Of a stretch of 64,000 nt of DNA, positions 37,312 to 45,601 are shown one piece after another. The translations under genes were made by a program, and so were the position numbers. The DNA is from an uncultured Kushneria sp. Lineage in GTDB: Bacteria; Pseudomonadota; Gammaproteobacteria; Pseudomonadales; Halomonadaceae. Each line of letters starts with the position of its first letter. Position 1 is the first letter of the stretch. The stretch is from the NCBI RefSeq assembly GCF_947497025.1, contig NZ_CANMFC010000009.1, positions 18,027 through 82,026 of the forward strand, in the 5' to 3' direction. The notes below the pieces were generated by a model. It was given only the letters and a program-made list of their open reading frames with translations. It made no database searches and was not told the DNA's origin.

Positions 37312-38214
37312 TCAGGATTTTTTTAATCTGGCAATGGCTTTATAAGTGCCAAGCAAACGAGGCAGCAAGCAGAATAGACCTATTCTATCAAGCATATCTC
37401 CCGCCAACTTGATCGTTTTGAACTTCGGCCTCAAAAGTTCAGGCATGATGCGGCTCGAGAAAAAGCGGTAGGCATCATGATCCTTCAACAGAGCTGCCAG
37501 CACAAAATGCCGCTTGGCAAAACCACTGATATGTTTTGGATCTACAAGATATTTTTTCATGAAAACCTTGCTGGCTTCCATGTTCATCGAGCCACTCATA
37601 CGGCCATCACGATCGCAGTTCAACCGAACGCCTGGCTCAGGGTCATACCCCCACGATCGACTATGCTCGGCAGTGTCGATCAAAAAACCCCAATCCTGAT
37701 GCTTGTTCAGGCTTTCGTTGAATCGAAAGGTGTCCTTGCGCTCAGCCAGAAAACTGATGGTGGACGTTCTAATATCCTTGTCTTCTATAAACAGGTAATG
37801 CCGAGGATCGCGAACGTCCGGTTTTTCGATGAAATCCTTTTCACCGTCGAGTGAAACATTGGTATAAGCCCCGAAGCAAAAATCATGCTCGTTCCTGCTC
37901 ATGAAGCTCAAACGTTCGCCAATATAGCCTTGTTTAAAGTGGTCGTCAGAATCAAGCAAAAAAATATGACTCCCCGACGCCTGCTCTATTCCAATATTGC
38001 GAGATGCTGCAGCGTTCGATTTTTGCTCTTTTTGAATTAGAGTGGTGTTGGGGGAATCGGCAACGATTGTTGCCAGGGCTTCCACGTCGTCAGAACAGTC
38101 ATCCACCAAAATAATTTCATAATCATATTCACATGCAGATTGGTGAACGCTATCGAGTGTATCCTTGATAAAGCTACTACTACGGTAAGTAGGAATGACG
38201 ACTGAGATTTTCAT
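37312..38214 (-). CDS. Glycosyltransferase family 2 (polysaccharide cluster)
   Basis: The 300-residue GT-A protein starts MKISVVIPTYRSSSFIKDTL with IILVDDCSDD, then SNAAASRNIGIEQASGSHIF and LLDSDDHFKQGY, carrying the DSDD metal site near residue 93. A NKHQDWGFLIDTA segment is where the catalytic base normally lies (ED/QDW). The basic C-terminus could associate with the membrane. Function: sugar addition to the lipid-linked unit; donor not determinable. 13 bp after the flippase gene. Confidence 0.85.
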   Translation of the reverse strand: MKISVVIPTYRSSSFIKDTLDSVHQSACEYDYEIILVDDCSDDVEALATIVADSPNTTLIQKEQKSNAAASRNIGIEQASGSHIFLLDSDDHFKQGYIGERLSFMSRNEHDFCFGAYTNVSLDGEKDFIEKPDVRDPRHYLFIEDKDIRTSTISFLAERKDTFRFNESLNKHQDWGFLIDTAEHSRSWGYDPEPGVRLNCDRDGRMSGSMNMEASKVFMKKYLVDPKHISGFAKRHFVLAALLKDHDAYRFFSSRIMPELLRPKFKTIKLAGDMLDRIGLFCLLPRLLGTYKAIARLKKS

Positions 38215-38227
38215 TATCTAAACTCGA

Positions 38228-39730
38228 TTATCCTGAAATCAACTTCATTTTTCTTAAAGGCTTTTGCAGTATCCTGGTAAAAAATATCGCAGAATCGTTT
38301 TTGAGCACCTTGCCTATTACCAAAGCCACCAACAACTGGACGCTGCCAAAGACCACCAGATCGCAAATGCTGGAAAGGGTCTTGTTGGCCATGAAACCAA
38401 AGGGTGAAGGAACCAGATAGGTGGCACAAAACATGACGGCCAGAACAAGCATGGAAAGCAAGACTATGGCAGGCATACCTTTCAGCAGAACCTCCATTCT
38501 GAAATTCTCGTTTCTGATATGCAACAGCCAGAAACATTGCACAAAATTAAGAATACTGGCGATTGAAAGTAACAAGGCAACCAGATAAAGATTACCCAGA
38601 TAGACACCGATCGCAATAGCCGAAACGCTCGTAACGGAAGAGAATACTCCACAATAGAAAAGTGATCGCGTCTGACCCAGGGTTTGCCATATTCCCCCCG
38701 TCGTCGCCAACACAATCTGGAAAATTAAAAATGGGGTTAAGCACTGAAGAATGACAGCTGACTGTTCCCAGCCCGGACCATAAAGCACGTATATGATCTT
38801 GTCCGAAAAAAGAAGAATATAGATGGCAACAAAGAGCCCGAGAAAAAATATTTTATTGACAAGGCCATTATAACTTTTTGCGACTTCCACCTGACCAAAG
38901 GTACTATATACCGGCTGAAGTGCTGCGGTGGCAATGCCTGCAATATTTTGAATGGGCAACATCATCAGCCGATAAGCCATATCATAAAGCCCGACGGCTG
39001 CCTCACCAATAAATTTTGAAATCAGGATCTTGTCAGAATTTCTGGAAAAATAATTCAGAAAATTGAACATGAACTGATAAGTGGAAAACCCTAATACCGT
39101 CTTGAACCCTGTCATTGCTATTTTACCTATCAGGTTTCGCCATCCGGCATACACACACACAAGGAAAAATCTCATACCTGTATGAATGATGGATTTCCAC
39201 ACCAGGGCATATACACCATAGCCACGATACGCCATGACGCAGGCAATCGCGCCCGAGACCAGAGCACTGATCAGCGTAATGATGGCTACGGCACTGAATC
39301 TTTTTTCCCTTCTCAACAGGGTTTCAGGCACGATCGAAATAACGGAAAATAGAATCATGGCGCCAATCAGTGGCATGACGCCGAAGTAAATATCATTGTT
39401 AAAAAAATCGACAGCAATAAACGCACCGGCCGAAAATATGAAATACAGTGCTATCCCCAGCACGAAGCAAATCAGGAAAAGCCCACGGATCTCTTCAGCT
39501 GTCAGCTCCTTATGATAAATAATGGCCGGTCCGAGCCCCATTTCTCCTAGGAGATTGAAGAAAAATATAATAACCATGACAGTGGCGACGACGCCGAACT
39601 CGCTCGGCGTCAAGAATCTTGCCAACACCATGGTGACAGCAAACTGGACGATCAGATTTGAATATTTTTCGATGAAGCCAAAAACGAAACCGGATTTAAG
39701 ATCCCGATTCATAGCATCCGTATTACTCAT
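38228..39730 (-). CDS. Wzx/WzxC-type polysaccharide flippase (MOP superfamily)
   Basis: Flips undecaprenyl-linked repeat units across the inner membrane. The 500-residue protein has about 12-14 hydrophobic spans and starts with the family segment KSGFVFGFIEKYSNLIVQFA and VLARFLTPSEFGVVATVMVI, then YFSRNSDKILISKFIGEAAVG LYDMA, matching the WzxC/RfbX polysaccharide transporter family. Together with the polymerase and Wza/Wzc it makes this a Wzx/Wzy-dependent pathway. Locally AT-rich. Confidence 0.88.
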   Translation of the reverse strand: MSNTDAMNRDLKSGFVFGFIEKYSNLIVQFAVTMVLARFLTPSEFGVVATVMVIIFFFNLLGEMGLGPAIIYHKELTAEEIRGLFLICFVLGIALYFIFSAGAFIAVDFFNNDIYFGVMPLIGAMILFSVISIVPETLLRREKRFSAVAIITLISALVSGAIACVMAYRGYGVYALVWKSIIHTGMRFFLVCVYAGWRNLIGKIAMTGFKTVLGFSTYQFMFNFLNYFSRNSDKILISKFIGEAAVGLYDMAYRLMMLPIQNIAGIATAALQPVYSTFGQVEVAKSYNGLVNKIFFLGLFVAIYILLFSDKIIYVLYGPGWEQSAVILQCLTPFLIFQIVLATTGGIWQTLGQTRSLFYCGVFSSVTSVSAIAIGVYLGNLYLVALLLSIASILNFVQCFWLLHIRNENFRMEVLLKGMPAIVLLSMLVLAVMFCATYLVPSPFGFMANKTLSSICDLVVFGSVQLLVALVIGKVLKNDSAIFFTRILQKPLRKMKLISG

Positions 39731-39739
39731 TTGACTTCC

Positions 39740-40900
39740 TCATGCGCCGCGATATAACTCAAGTATTTTCTTGCGATTGCTATCGGTGCTGAAATTTGAC
39801 AGCAGATCGTCTACCTGCTCTTTATTAAGCGGCGGATGTTCACTTTCGATAATATCAATTACAGCCTGATAAATAGTCCGACTGCTTTTTGCCTCGATAA
39901 TCTGAGTCATCGGTTGATAAGGGGCTGCACAAATAGTGTCAGGCAGACCACCACTATCAGTAACCACGACAGGTAGGCCTACCGATATGGCCTCAAGCAC
40001 AGCAATACCAAAGCTTTCTTCCTGACCTGTTTCTTCATCCTGAATTGATGACTGAATATAAATATCGCTGGAAGATAACTCTTCAAAGATTTGTTCACGG
40101 GACAAATTAATCTTGAAATCTACAGCTTTTTCGAGGCCAAGATTAACCGCTTGTTGCCGTAGCATATTTTCCAGCGGACCAAATCCGATTAACTTTAGTT
40201 TAACCTGCTCATAGCCATTATCATGAAGCATCGACAATGCATCAATAAGGTAAGTCTGCCCTTTGAAACCCACGAAGCGTCCAATATTTACAACTGACAC
40301 CTCTTGAGCAGCATCGATTTTCTTTTCTTCGAAGTCCGCCATTGAAATATTAACGCAATTTGGCAGCACTACAATTTTTTCGCCGGAAATCCCGAATATA
40401 TCCTGCAGTTTTCTTTTCAGATAATGAGAGGGCGCTGTAAAACATATATTGTCATGCTGCTGACACTTATAAACCTTTTCAACATACTGGGGCTGGCCAT
40501 ACAGCTTGTTACTAACGACATCGATACCATGTGTCGAAATGATAACGCGGCCGCGAAATCCTTTTTCAATCAAATCGTGTATGTTTTCAAAAAAATAGTT
40601 GAAATGGCTATGTAGCACATCCGGCTGAATATCATCGACCACCTTCTGCAATTTTTTTTGTTCAAATACATGGTAATCATTGAAAAGCTTGCGACGGCCT
40701 CGCTTCGAAATTTTTTCTAGGATATTTCGACGATCTATATCGAAGCTAATCACTTTTCCAAAAGGACGTTCAATCTTGTTGATATGACGATTGGTCACAA
40801 CATGATTATCCACGCCCATCTCTTCCATATCTACAATAAGATCATAGATAAATGTTTCGGAAGAATTGGAAAAATCAGAAACAAGATGGAGCACTTTCAT
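39740..40900 (-). CDS. Glycosyltransferase family 4
   Basis: The 386-residue GT-B protein begins MKVLHLVSDFSNSSETFIYD, has HSHFNYFFEN in the N-domain, and in the C-domain VVNIGRFVGFKGQTYLIDAL and EESFGIAVLEAISVGLPVVV (EX7E). The resemblance is to exopolysaccharide enzymes acting on lipid-linked acceptors (WcaL/AmsK-like); that finer label is tentative. The ATG at 40900 shares one base with the upstream stop (TGATG), so translation is likely coupled. DNA is conspicuously AT-rich (about 37-42 % GC by eye). Confidence 0.85.
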   Translation of the reverse strand: MKVLHLVSDFSNSSETFIYDLIVDMEEMGVDNHVVTNRHINKIERPFGKVISFDIDRRNILEKISKRGRRKLFNDYHVFEQKKLQKVVDDIQPDVLHSHFNYFFENIHDLIEKGFRGRVIISTHGIDVVSNKLYGQPQYVEKVYKCQQHDNICFTAPSHYLKRKLQDIFGISGEKIVVLPNCVNISMADFEEKKIDAAQEVSVVNIGRFVGFKGQTYLIDALSMLHDNGYEQVKLKLIGFGPLENMLRQQAVNLGLEKAVDFKINLSREQIFEELSSSDIYIQSSIQDEETGQEESFGIAVLEAISVGLPVVVTDSGGLPDTICAAPYQPMTQIIEAKSSRTIYQAVIDIIESEHPPLNKEQVDDLLSNFSTDSNRKKILELYRGA

Positions 40901-41718
40901 CAAGAGACGTCCTTGTTAACGGCTTCTCTATACCTTTGAAGCTCTTGATCATCACCGTGCTGAAAATAGCCATATCTGTCGTTAAAATTGACTGGTTTGG
41001 CACGACCAAATCCGAAAGGAAGCACATCGTATCCTTTACCATACTTAAACAGCCAATACTGCAATTTATTTATTAATTTATTTTTGAAAGTGCTGTAATC
41101 TTTTTGATAAAAAAACTTCTCCGGCAACCACTGTGCTATTTTTGTCGATGCTATGGCAAACTTCATCTCAGGAGTAATAACTTCGTCAGTTGCTTTTATC
41201 CGCGCATAAGCCTTTAAAAAACCAGGTATTGCAGCTTTACGGATAATCATCATTGACTGTTGCAAGGGCTGAGGCGTATTTCCCCTGTCACCAAACATGA
41301 AGTCAGACGTCATGTTATCAATGGCATGCTCAACGATACCTTCACCGAAAAGCAGAGCGTCCTGTTCTACGTATACCCAATAGTCGGCCTCGCTTGCATA
41401 GGTGTATGCAAGCCCCACAAAAAAACATCTTGTACAGCCGGCGTATTTTCCTACGTGGCTTGTGGAATGCCCACCATTGACATCCATGCTGATGAATTCC
41501 ATTCGCTCATCATCAGGTAGCTGAGGAATGGTTGGTGAGGCTGAATCCACCACGATAATTTTTGTCGGTGAAGTATGGCGGTTCACCGATTCATACCATT
41601 CGCGAAAAAAAGCGACGCCTCTTATTTCACTCGAGCCATATTCAACTCTTTTTTCATTCTCAGGTGACTTTTCACCGCACCACCAGCCAGAGTTGATGAT
41701 ATAACTATATTTAGACAT
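40900..41718 (-). CDS. Unassigned glycosyltransferase-like protein
   Basis: I do not recognise a named family. The 272-residue soluble protein has a GT-A-like order: an N-terminal KIIVVDSASPTIPQLP strand-loop, AGCTRCFFVGLAYTYASEAD, then DYWVYVEQDALLFGEGIVEH, where EQDA could serve as a D-x-D-like metal site (about residues 117-120), and FMFGDRGNTPQPLQQSMMII. No signal peptide or membrane span is evident. Lying between the initiating transferase and GT4 in the operon, it most likely transfers a sugar or decorates the repeat unit. AT-rich. Preceded by a hairpin terminator-like element. Confidence 0.6.
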   Translation of the reverse strand: MSKYSYIINSGWWCGEKSPENEKRVEYGSSEIRGVAFFREWYESVNRHTSPTKIIVVDSASPTIPQLPDDERMEFISMDVNGGHSTSHVGKYAGCTRCFFVGLAYTYASEADYWVYVEQDALLFGEGIVEHAIDNMTSDFMFGDRGNTPQPLQQSMMIIRKAAIPGFLKAYARIKATDEVITPEMKFAIASTKIAQWLPEKFFYQKDYSTFKNKLINKLQYWLFKYGKGYDVLPFGFGRAKPVNFNDRYGYFQHGDDQELQRYREAVNKDVS

Positions 41719-41816
41719 GCTTATTCCACACCGTACGAATCGTTTGGCCGCACGAAACTACTTTATACCGTACGACACGTTATGAGCCATTTTCGAACCG
41801 GGCAAATCGATTGCCC

Positions 41817-41860
41817 TAAAATAAAATTCTGAGCATCAACCTGAAGGCCAATGCTCAGAA
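41817..41860 (-). terminator. Terminator-like hairpin inside the polysaccharide operon
   Basis: A 10-bp perfect stem (41827-41836 with 41851-41860) with a 14-base loop is followed on the minus strand by TTTTAT and further T/A-rich bases. It lies 20 bases past the phosphotransferase stop and about 100 bases before the next gene, so it would end or reduce transcription unless antiterminated. Confidence 0.7.
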
Positions 41861-41879
41861 CCATGGTTGATCACAAGCC

Positions 41880-43166
41880 TTATCTGGCGCCGAAGCCCGT
41901 CAGCATGGTCTTGATCGTGCGGATAACGATAAGAACATCCAGCCAGAATGAAAAATTCTTGATGTAATAAAAGTCATGTTCAAGCTTTTTGGTCATTCCT
42001 TCAACTTCGGCAGCATAGCCAAGCTCAACCTGAGCCCAGCCCGAAATCCCGGGGCGCACTACGTGACGATAGTTGAAAAACGGAACATCTCGCTCATACC
42101 ATTCTGCCAGATTGCAGGACTCCGGCCTTGGCCCGATCAGGCTCATGTCTCCCTTGAGAACATTAAAAAGTTGTGGCAATTCATCAATACGATATTTCCT
42201 GATGACCTTGCCTACCCTTGTTATGCGGGGATCTTCACCTTCAGAGGTAAATCCAAGGCCTTCATGGTTCATGTACATACTGCGAAATTTAAACAGCTTG
42301 AATGGGCGACAGTGAAAGCCCATGCGCTGCTGATTAAAAAATGCCGGGCCCGGGTCATCCCTTTTGATGATGATGATGGTTGCAAGCATGATCGGCAGAA
42401 CCACCGGTAAAACCAGCAGGACACCAAAAATATCAATGACACGCTTGGCAAGCTCATAATTTTCGCTGGGCGTCAGGCTGCCAAACTTGTTTTCGTATAA
42501 ATGATCAAGGTGCACACGGCCCGTAATGGACTCGTGAATCTGGCGAGCGTTGAACACCGGAATACGATGGATCGTGCAATCGGCCAGGAATTTTTGCCAA
42601 CTGTCATCAAGATCCGCGCGAAGATCCGCCACAACACCATCCACACGCATCGTCTCGAGGTCAGGTTTTTCCAGCCAACGCCAGTCAACGCTTTTGTCAT
42701 GGCAAAACTCATGCACGCGGCCAAAAGGCACTACAGCGAGCTTGCGTGTTCTATAGCGCGTGCTGAGCTGATAACCAAGCGAGCAGTAAAGTACGGCAAT
42801 GAGATAGGAAAGAACGATCTGGGTTGTTTCGAGTTCAATCTGCAAGCTCAACAAAACGGCCATCATTACAATATAAGACATTGTAATGAAAGGAATAATA
42901 TACAAAAACGCCTTGGTTCTGGGGAAATTAACAAGGCGATGTACAGCAATGATAGCAACCAGATAAGCCAGAGCCGTACCAAGCAGTGTAATGCAACGCT
43001 CGGCCTGCCACTCCGTTACAAGGCTCCAGTTCCACTGAAACATCGCCGGCAGCAGAACAGCGATAACCAGCCCCAGCGCCTGATTAAAGCGATAGCTCAG
43101 CAGAAGCTTTTCATACCATCGTGAATGGCGACGATTTTGTTCCATGAAATTTGTGAACGTTTCCAT
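41880..43166 (-). CDS. Polyprenyl-phosphate sugar-1-phosphate transferase (WcaJ/WbaP-like)
   Basis: Initiates the repeat unit by loading a sugar-1-phosphate onto undecaprenyl phosphate at the inner membrane. The 428-residue protein has four N-terminal membrane spans (about 25-145), a middle nucleotide-binding-like region, one further hydrophobic helix (KRVIDIFGVLLVLPVVLPIM) and the catalytic bacterial sugar transferase domain with KLFKFRSM, DELPQLFNVLKGDMSLIGPR and RPGISGWAQV. The ATG at 43166 is chosen; an extension to 43220 would run into the wzc-side hairpin. Sugar not predictable (glucose or galactose typical). Confidence 0.9.
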   Translation of the reverse strand: METFTNFMEQNRRHSRWYEKLLLSYRFNQALGLVIAVLLPAMFQWNWSLVTEWQAERCITLLGTALAYLVAIIAVHRLVNFPRTKAFLYIIPFITMSYIVMMAVLLSLQIELETTQIVLSYLIAVLYCSLGYQLSTRYRTRKLAVVPFGRVHEFCHDKSVDWRWLEKPDLETMRVDGVVADLRADLDDSWQKFLADCTIHRIPVFNARQIHESITGRVHLDHLYENKFGSLTPSENYELAKRVIDIFGVLLVLPVVLPIMLATIIIIKRDDPGPAFFNQQRMGFHCRPFKLFKFRSMYMNHEGLGFTSEGEDPRITRVGKVIRKYRIDELPQLFNVLKGDMSLIGPRPESCNLAEWYERDVPFFNYRHVVRPGISGWAQVELGYAAEVEGMTKKLEHDFYYIKNFSFWLDVLIVIRTIKTMLTGFGAR

Positions 43167-43191
43167 GTTGCTTTTCTCACTTCCGATATGA

Positions 43192-43214
43192 CCACTCTGC
43201 GCAAAGCAGAGTGG
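43192..43214 (-). other. Intercistronic hairpin between wzc and the phosphotransferase gene
   Basis: A 9-bp perfect stem (43192-43200 with 43206-43214) with a 5-base loop lies 24 bases past the wzc stop. No T run follows, so it is not a classical terminator; it may protect the 3' end of the wzc message or modulate downstream expression. Confidence 0.7.
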
Positions 43215-43237
43215 CCACAAGGCGCTCTTTTTAATCT

Positions 43238-45472
43238 TTACGATTTTTTGCCATAGCTATAGTGGTAATTACCGTAATTGCCGCCGTAACGATGGGACGC
43301 CGTCTGCTCTATACCATTGAGAACAGTTCCCTTGATTTCCACGCCACTGTGTTCGAATCGACGTCTTGCCTGTTCAATCTCGGCAGGAGGATTCACACCG
43401 TAGCGAGCCAGCAGCATGTTGGTCCCTGCCTGCTTACCGATAATGGCGGCATCCGTGACTGCCAGGATAGGCGGCGTATCGATAATGATCAGGTCATAAT
43501 GCTGATCGGCCCAGGCCAGCAGCTCACTAAACCCGGCACTCATCAAAAGCTCTGCCGGATTCGGCGGTGCGGCACCGCGCGAAATAAAGTCCAGTCCATC
43601 AACGCCACCCGAGCGTACTACCTCAGAAGCCGTGGTTCTGCGAGCCAGGACATCACTCAACCCCTTTTCCGAGCGGCCCTTGAAGACATGGTGTAGATGG
43701 CCCATGCGCATATCAGCATCGATGACCAGCACTCTCTGACCTGCCTGAGCACACACAACACCAAGATTGGACACCACGAAGCTTTTGCCTGCACCCGGAC
43801 TGGCACTACTGATCATAAGCCGGGCGTTGGGCGCTTCCATCATGGCAAAGTGCAGACTGGTTCGCAGGCTACGTACGGCTTCAACGGCCTGGTCATCCGA
43901 GTTGCGCAGTGCCAGAACACCCGTATCTATCGTATTTCTGGCATTTTGATTGCGCCCGATTCGCAAACCACGACTACCACGTGTCTTTTTTACCAAACCA
44001 CTTTGGTTACCGCTCAGAGGTATGGAGGCATAAACGGGCATACCGATCTGTTCAAGCTGTTCGGGGCTTTCGATGCCACGATTCATGATTCGACGGATAA
44101 GAACCACGATGATGGCAACGACCAGACCCAGTACAAAAGCGATGACAGTGATAAGCGCCTTACGCGGTGCTACCGGACTATTCTGCAGGGTAGAGTCATC
44201 AATGATGCGGACATTGCCTACGGCACCCGCCTTTGCAATGTTCATCTCCTGCATACGGTTAAGCATCTGAACGTACATTTCCTGATTGACGTTCACATCG
44301 CGCTGGAGTCGCAGAACTTCCTGCTGTGTTTCAGGCAGGCTGTCAACACGCTTTTGTAGCCTTTCTTTCTCGGCGTTAAGCTCTTCACGCTTTTGCAACA
44401 GTGCCTGGTATTGTGGATGGCTCTTGTTGAAACGACGTGACAGGTCTGCTTCATCAAACTTGAGCTGGTTAAGCTGATTGTCAAGGTTAACTATTTGATT
44501 CAGTACCGAAGAGGTTTCCTGATCAAGATCGACAGAATCCTGATTGACACGATAGCTGTTTAACTTGTTTTCAGCTTCCACCAGACTGTCACGTACGCGT
44601 GGCGCCTGCTGATTGAGGAAGTCGAGGCTTTGTTGCGCTTCGGCTGACTGTCTTTCAATGTTCTGCGTGATATAAATATCAGTGATGGCCTTGAGGCTGT
44701 CACGAATTTGATCCCGATCAGTGCCATTCAGCGTCAGCTGCAAAATGCCCGTTCCAGAGCGGCCGATTTCTTCTACTTCAAACCCACTGCGCAGACTGTT
44801 GATGGCTGACAGGCGCGAACGCTTGACGACCGTAAACTCGGCGCCCTGCCCTGCCGTCATGTCCATAACGCGCATTTCAACATTACCATCACGCGACTGC
44901 GCCAACTGACCGACCTGACCTTCCAGAATCAGTTGACCATCAGCACGGAGCTCATAGCGATCGTTACCCAGCGACTTGATCGTCAGCGGCCTATTGATCC
45001 AGCTGTCCGGCACGATGAAACGTGTGACATTGATGCTTTCACCGGCCCACACCGACGACCATCCCTGAGCAAATGAGGGGCGCTCGATGCCGCGACGCGC
45101 CAGCGTATCCCCCAGAATCGGAAGGCCCTCGGGCGTAATACTCAGCTGCAGGTTGAGACGATCAACTGCCTGGCCAAGTACCATGCGAGAAGTAAGTATC
45201 TGCATCTCGGCCGTTGACCGGGGGGTATCCCCGAAAACGCCCAGATTTTGAACCGGGTTACTGGCTGGGTTGGCACGCCCTTCTATTTCAAGAAGGGCAT
45301 CACTTTGGTAAACCGGTGTTTTAAACGTAACGTAGAGAATCCCGAGAAACGTAAATACACATACGATCAGGGCGATCAGCCACTTGTTATCGATCATCAG
45401 ACCAAACAGACGGCCTAGATCAAGCTCTTCGCCGGAATCGGCTGACTGATATTTTTCAGTATTCGAGGCCAT
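43238..45472 (-). CDS. wzc: Polysaccharide co-polymerase / tyrosine autokinase Wzc
   Basis: Inner-membrane protein controlling chain length and export through Wza. The 744-residue protein has a Wzz domain with two spans (about 35-55 and 440-462), long periplasmic coiled coil (about 280-400, NLDNQLNQLKFDEADLSRRF), and a C-terminal BY-kinase: Walker A SASPGAGKSFVVSNLG, Walker A' VLVIDADMRMG, Walker B YDLIIIDTPP. It ends in a tyrosine cluster (five Tyr in the last 18 residues) for autophosphorylation. No Wzb-type phosphatase gene is adjacent. 129 bp after wza. Confidence 0.95.
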   Translation of the reverse strand: MASNTEKYQSADSGEELDLGRLFGLMIDNKWLIALIVCVFTFLGILYVTFKTPVYQSDALLEIEGRANPASNPVQNLGVFGDTPRSTAEMQILTSRMVLGQAVDRLNLQLSITPEGLPILGDTLARRGIERPSFAQGWSSVWAGESINVTRFIVPDSWINRPLTIKSLGNDRYELRADGQLILEGQVGQLAQSRDGNVEMRVMDMTAGQGAEFTVVKRSRLSAINSLRSGFEVEEIGRSGTGILQLTLNGTDRDQIRDSLKAITDIYITQNIERQSAEAQQSLDFLNQQAPRVRDSLVEAENKLNSYRVNQDSVDLDQETSSVLNQIVNLDNQLNQLKFDEADLSRRFNKSHPQYQALLQKREELNAEKERLQKRVDSLPETQQEVLRLQRDVNVNQEMYVQMLNRMQEMNIAKAGAVGNVRIIDDSTLQNSPVAPRKALITVIAFVLGLVVAIIVVLIRRIMNRGIESPEQLEQIGMPVYASIPLSGNQSGLVKKTRGSRGLRIGRNQNARNTIDTGVLALRNSDDQAVEAVRSLRTSLHFAMMEAPNARLMISSASPGAGKSFVVSNLGVVCAQAGQRVLVIDADMRMGHLHHVFKGRSEKGLSDVLARRTTASEVVRSGGVDGLDFISRGAAPPNPAELLMSAGFSELLAWADQHYDLIIIDTPPILAVTDAAIIGKQAGTNMLLARYGVNPPAEIEQARRRFEHSGVEIKGTVLNGIEQTASHRYGGNYGNYHYSYGKKS

Positions 45473-45566
45473 ATTGATTTATCACTGATTCCATTTACGA
45501 AATGGTACATGAGCAGATCTGTCAGTTTTGTACAGCGCTCATTCCCGATACTGCCGACTCAAGACA

Positions 45567-45594
45567 CGCGCTATCCAGCGAACTGGATAGCGCG
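45567..45594 (-). other. Strong intercistronic hairpin between wza and wzc
   Basis: A 12-bp perfect stem (45567-45578 with 45583-45594); the loop reads TTCG on the minus strand, i.e. a UUCG-type tetraloop in the RNA. It begins eight bases after the wza stop. No T run follows, so it looks like an mRNA-stabilising or attenuating structure rather than a full terminator. Confidence 0.8.
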
Positions 45595-45601
45595 GAACTC
45601 G

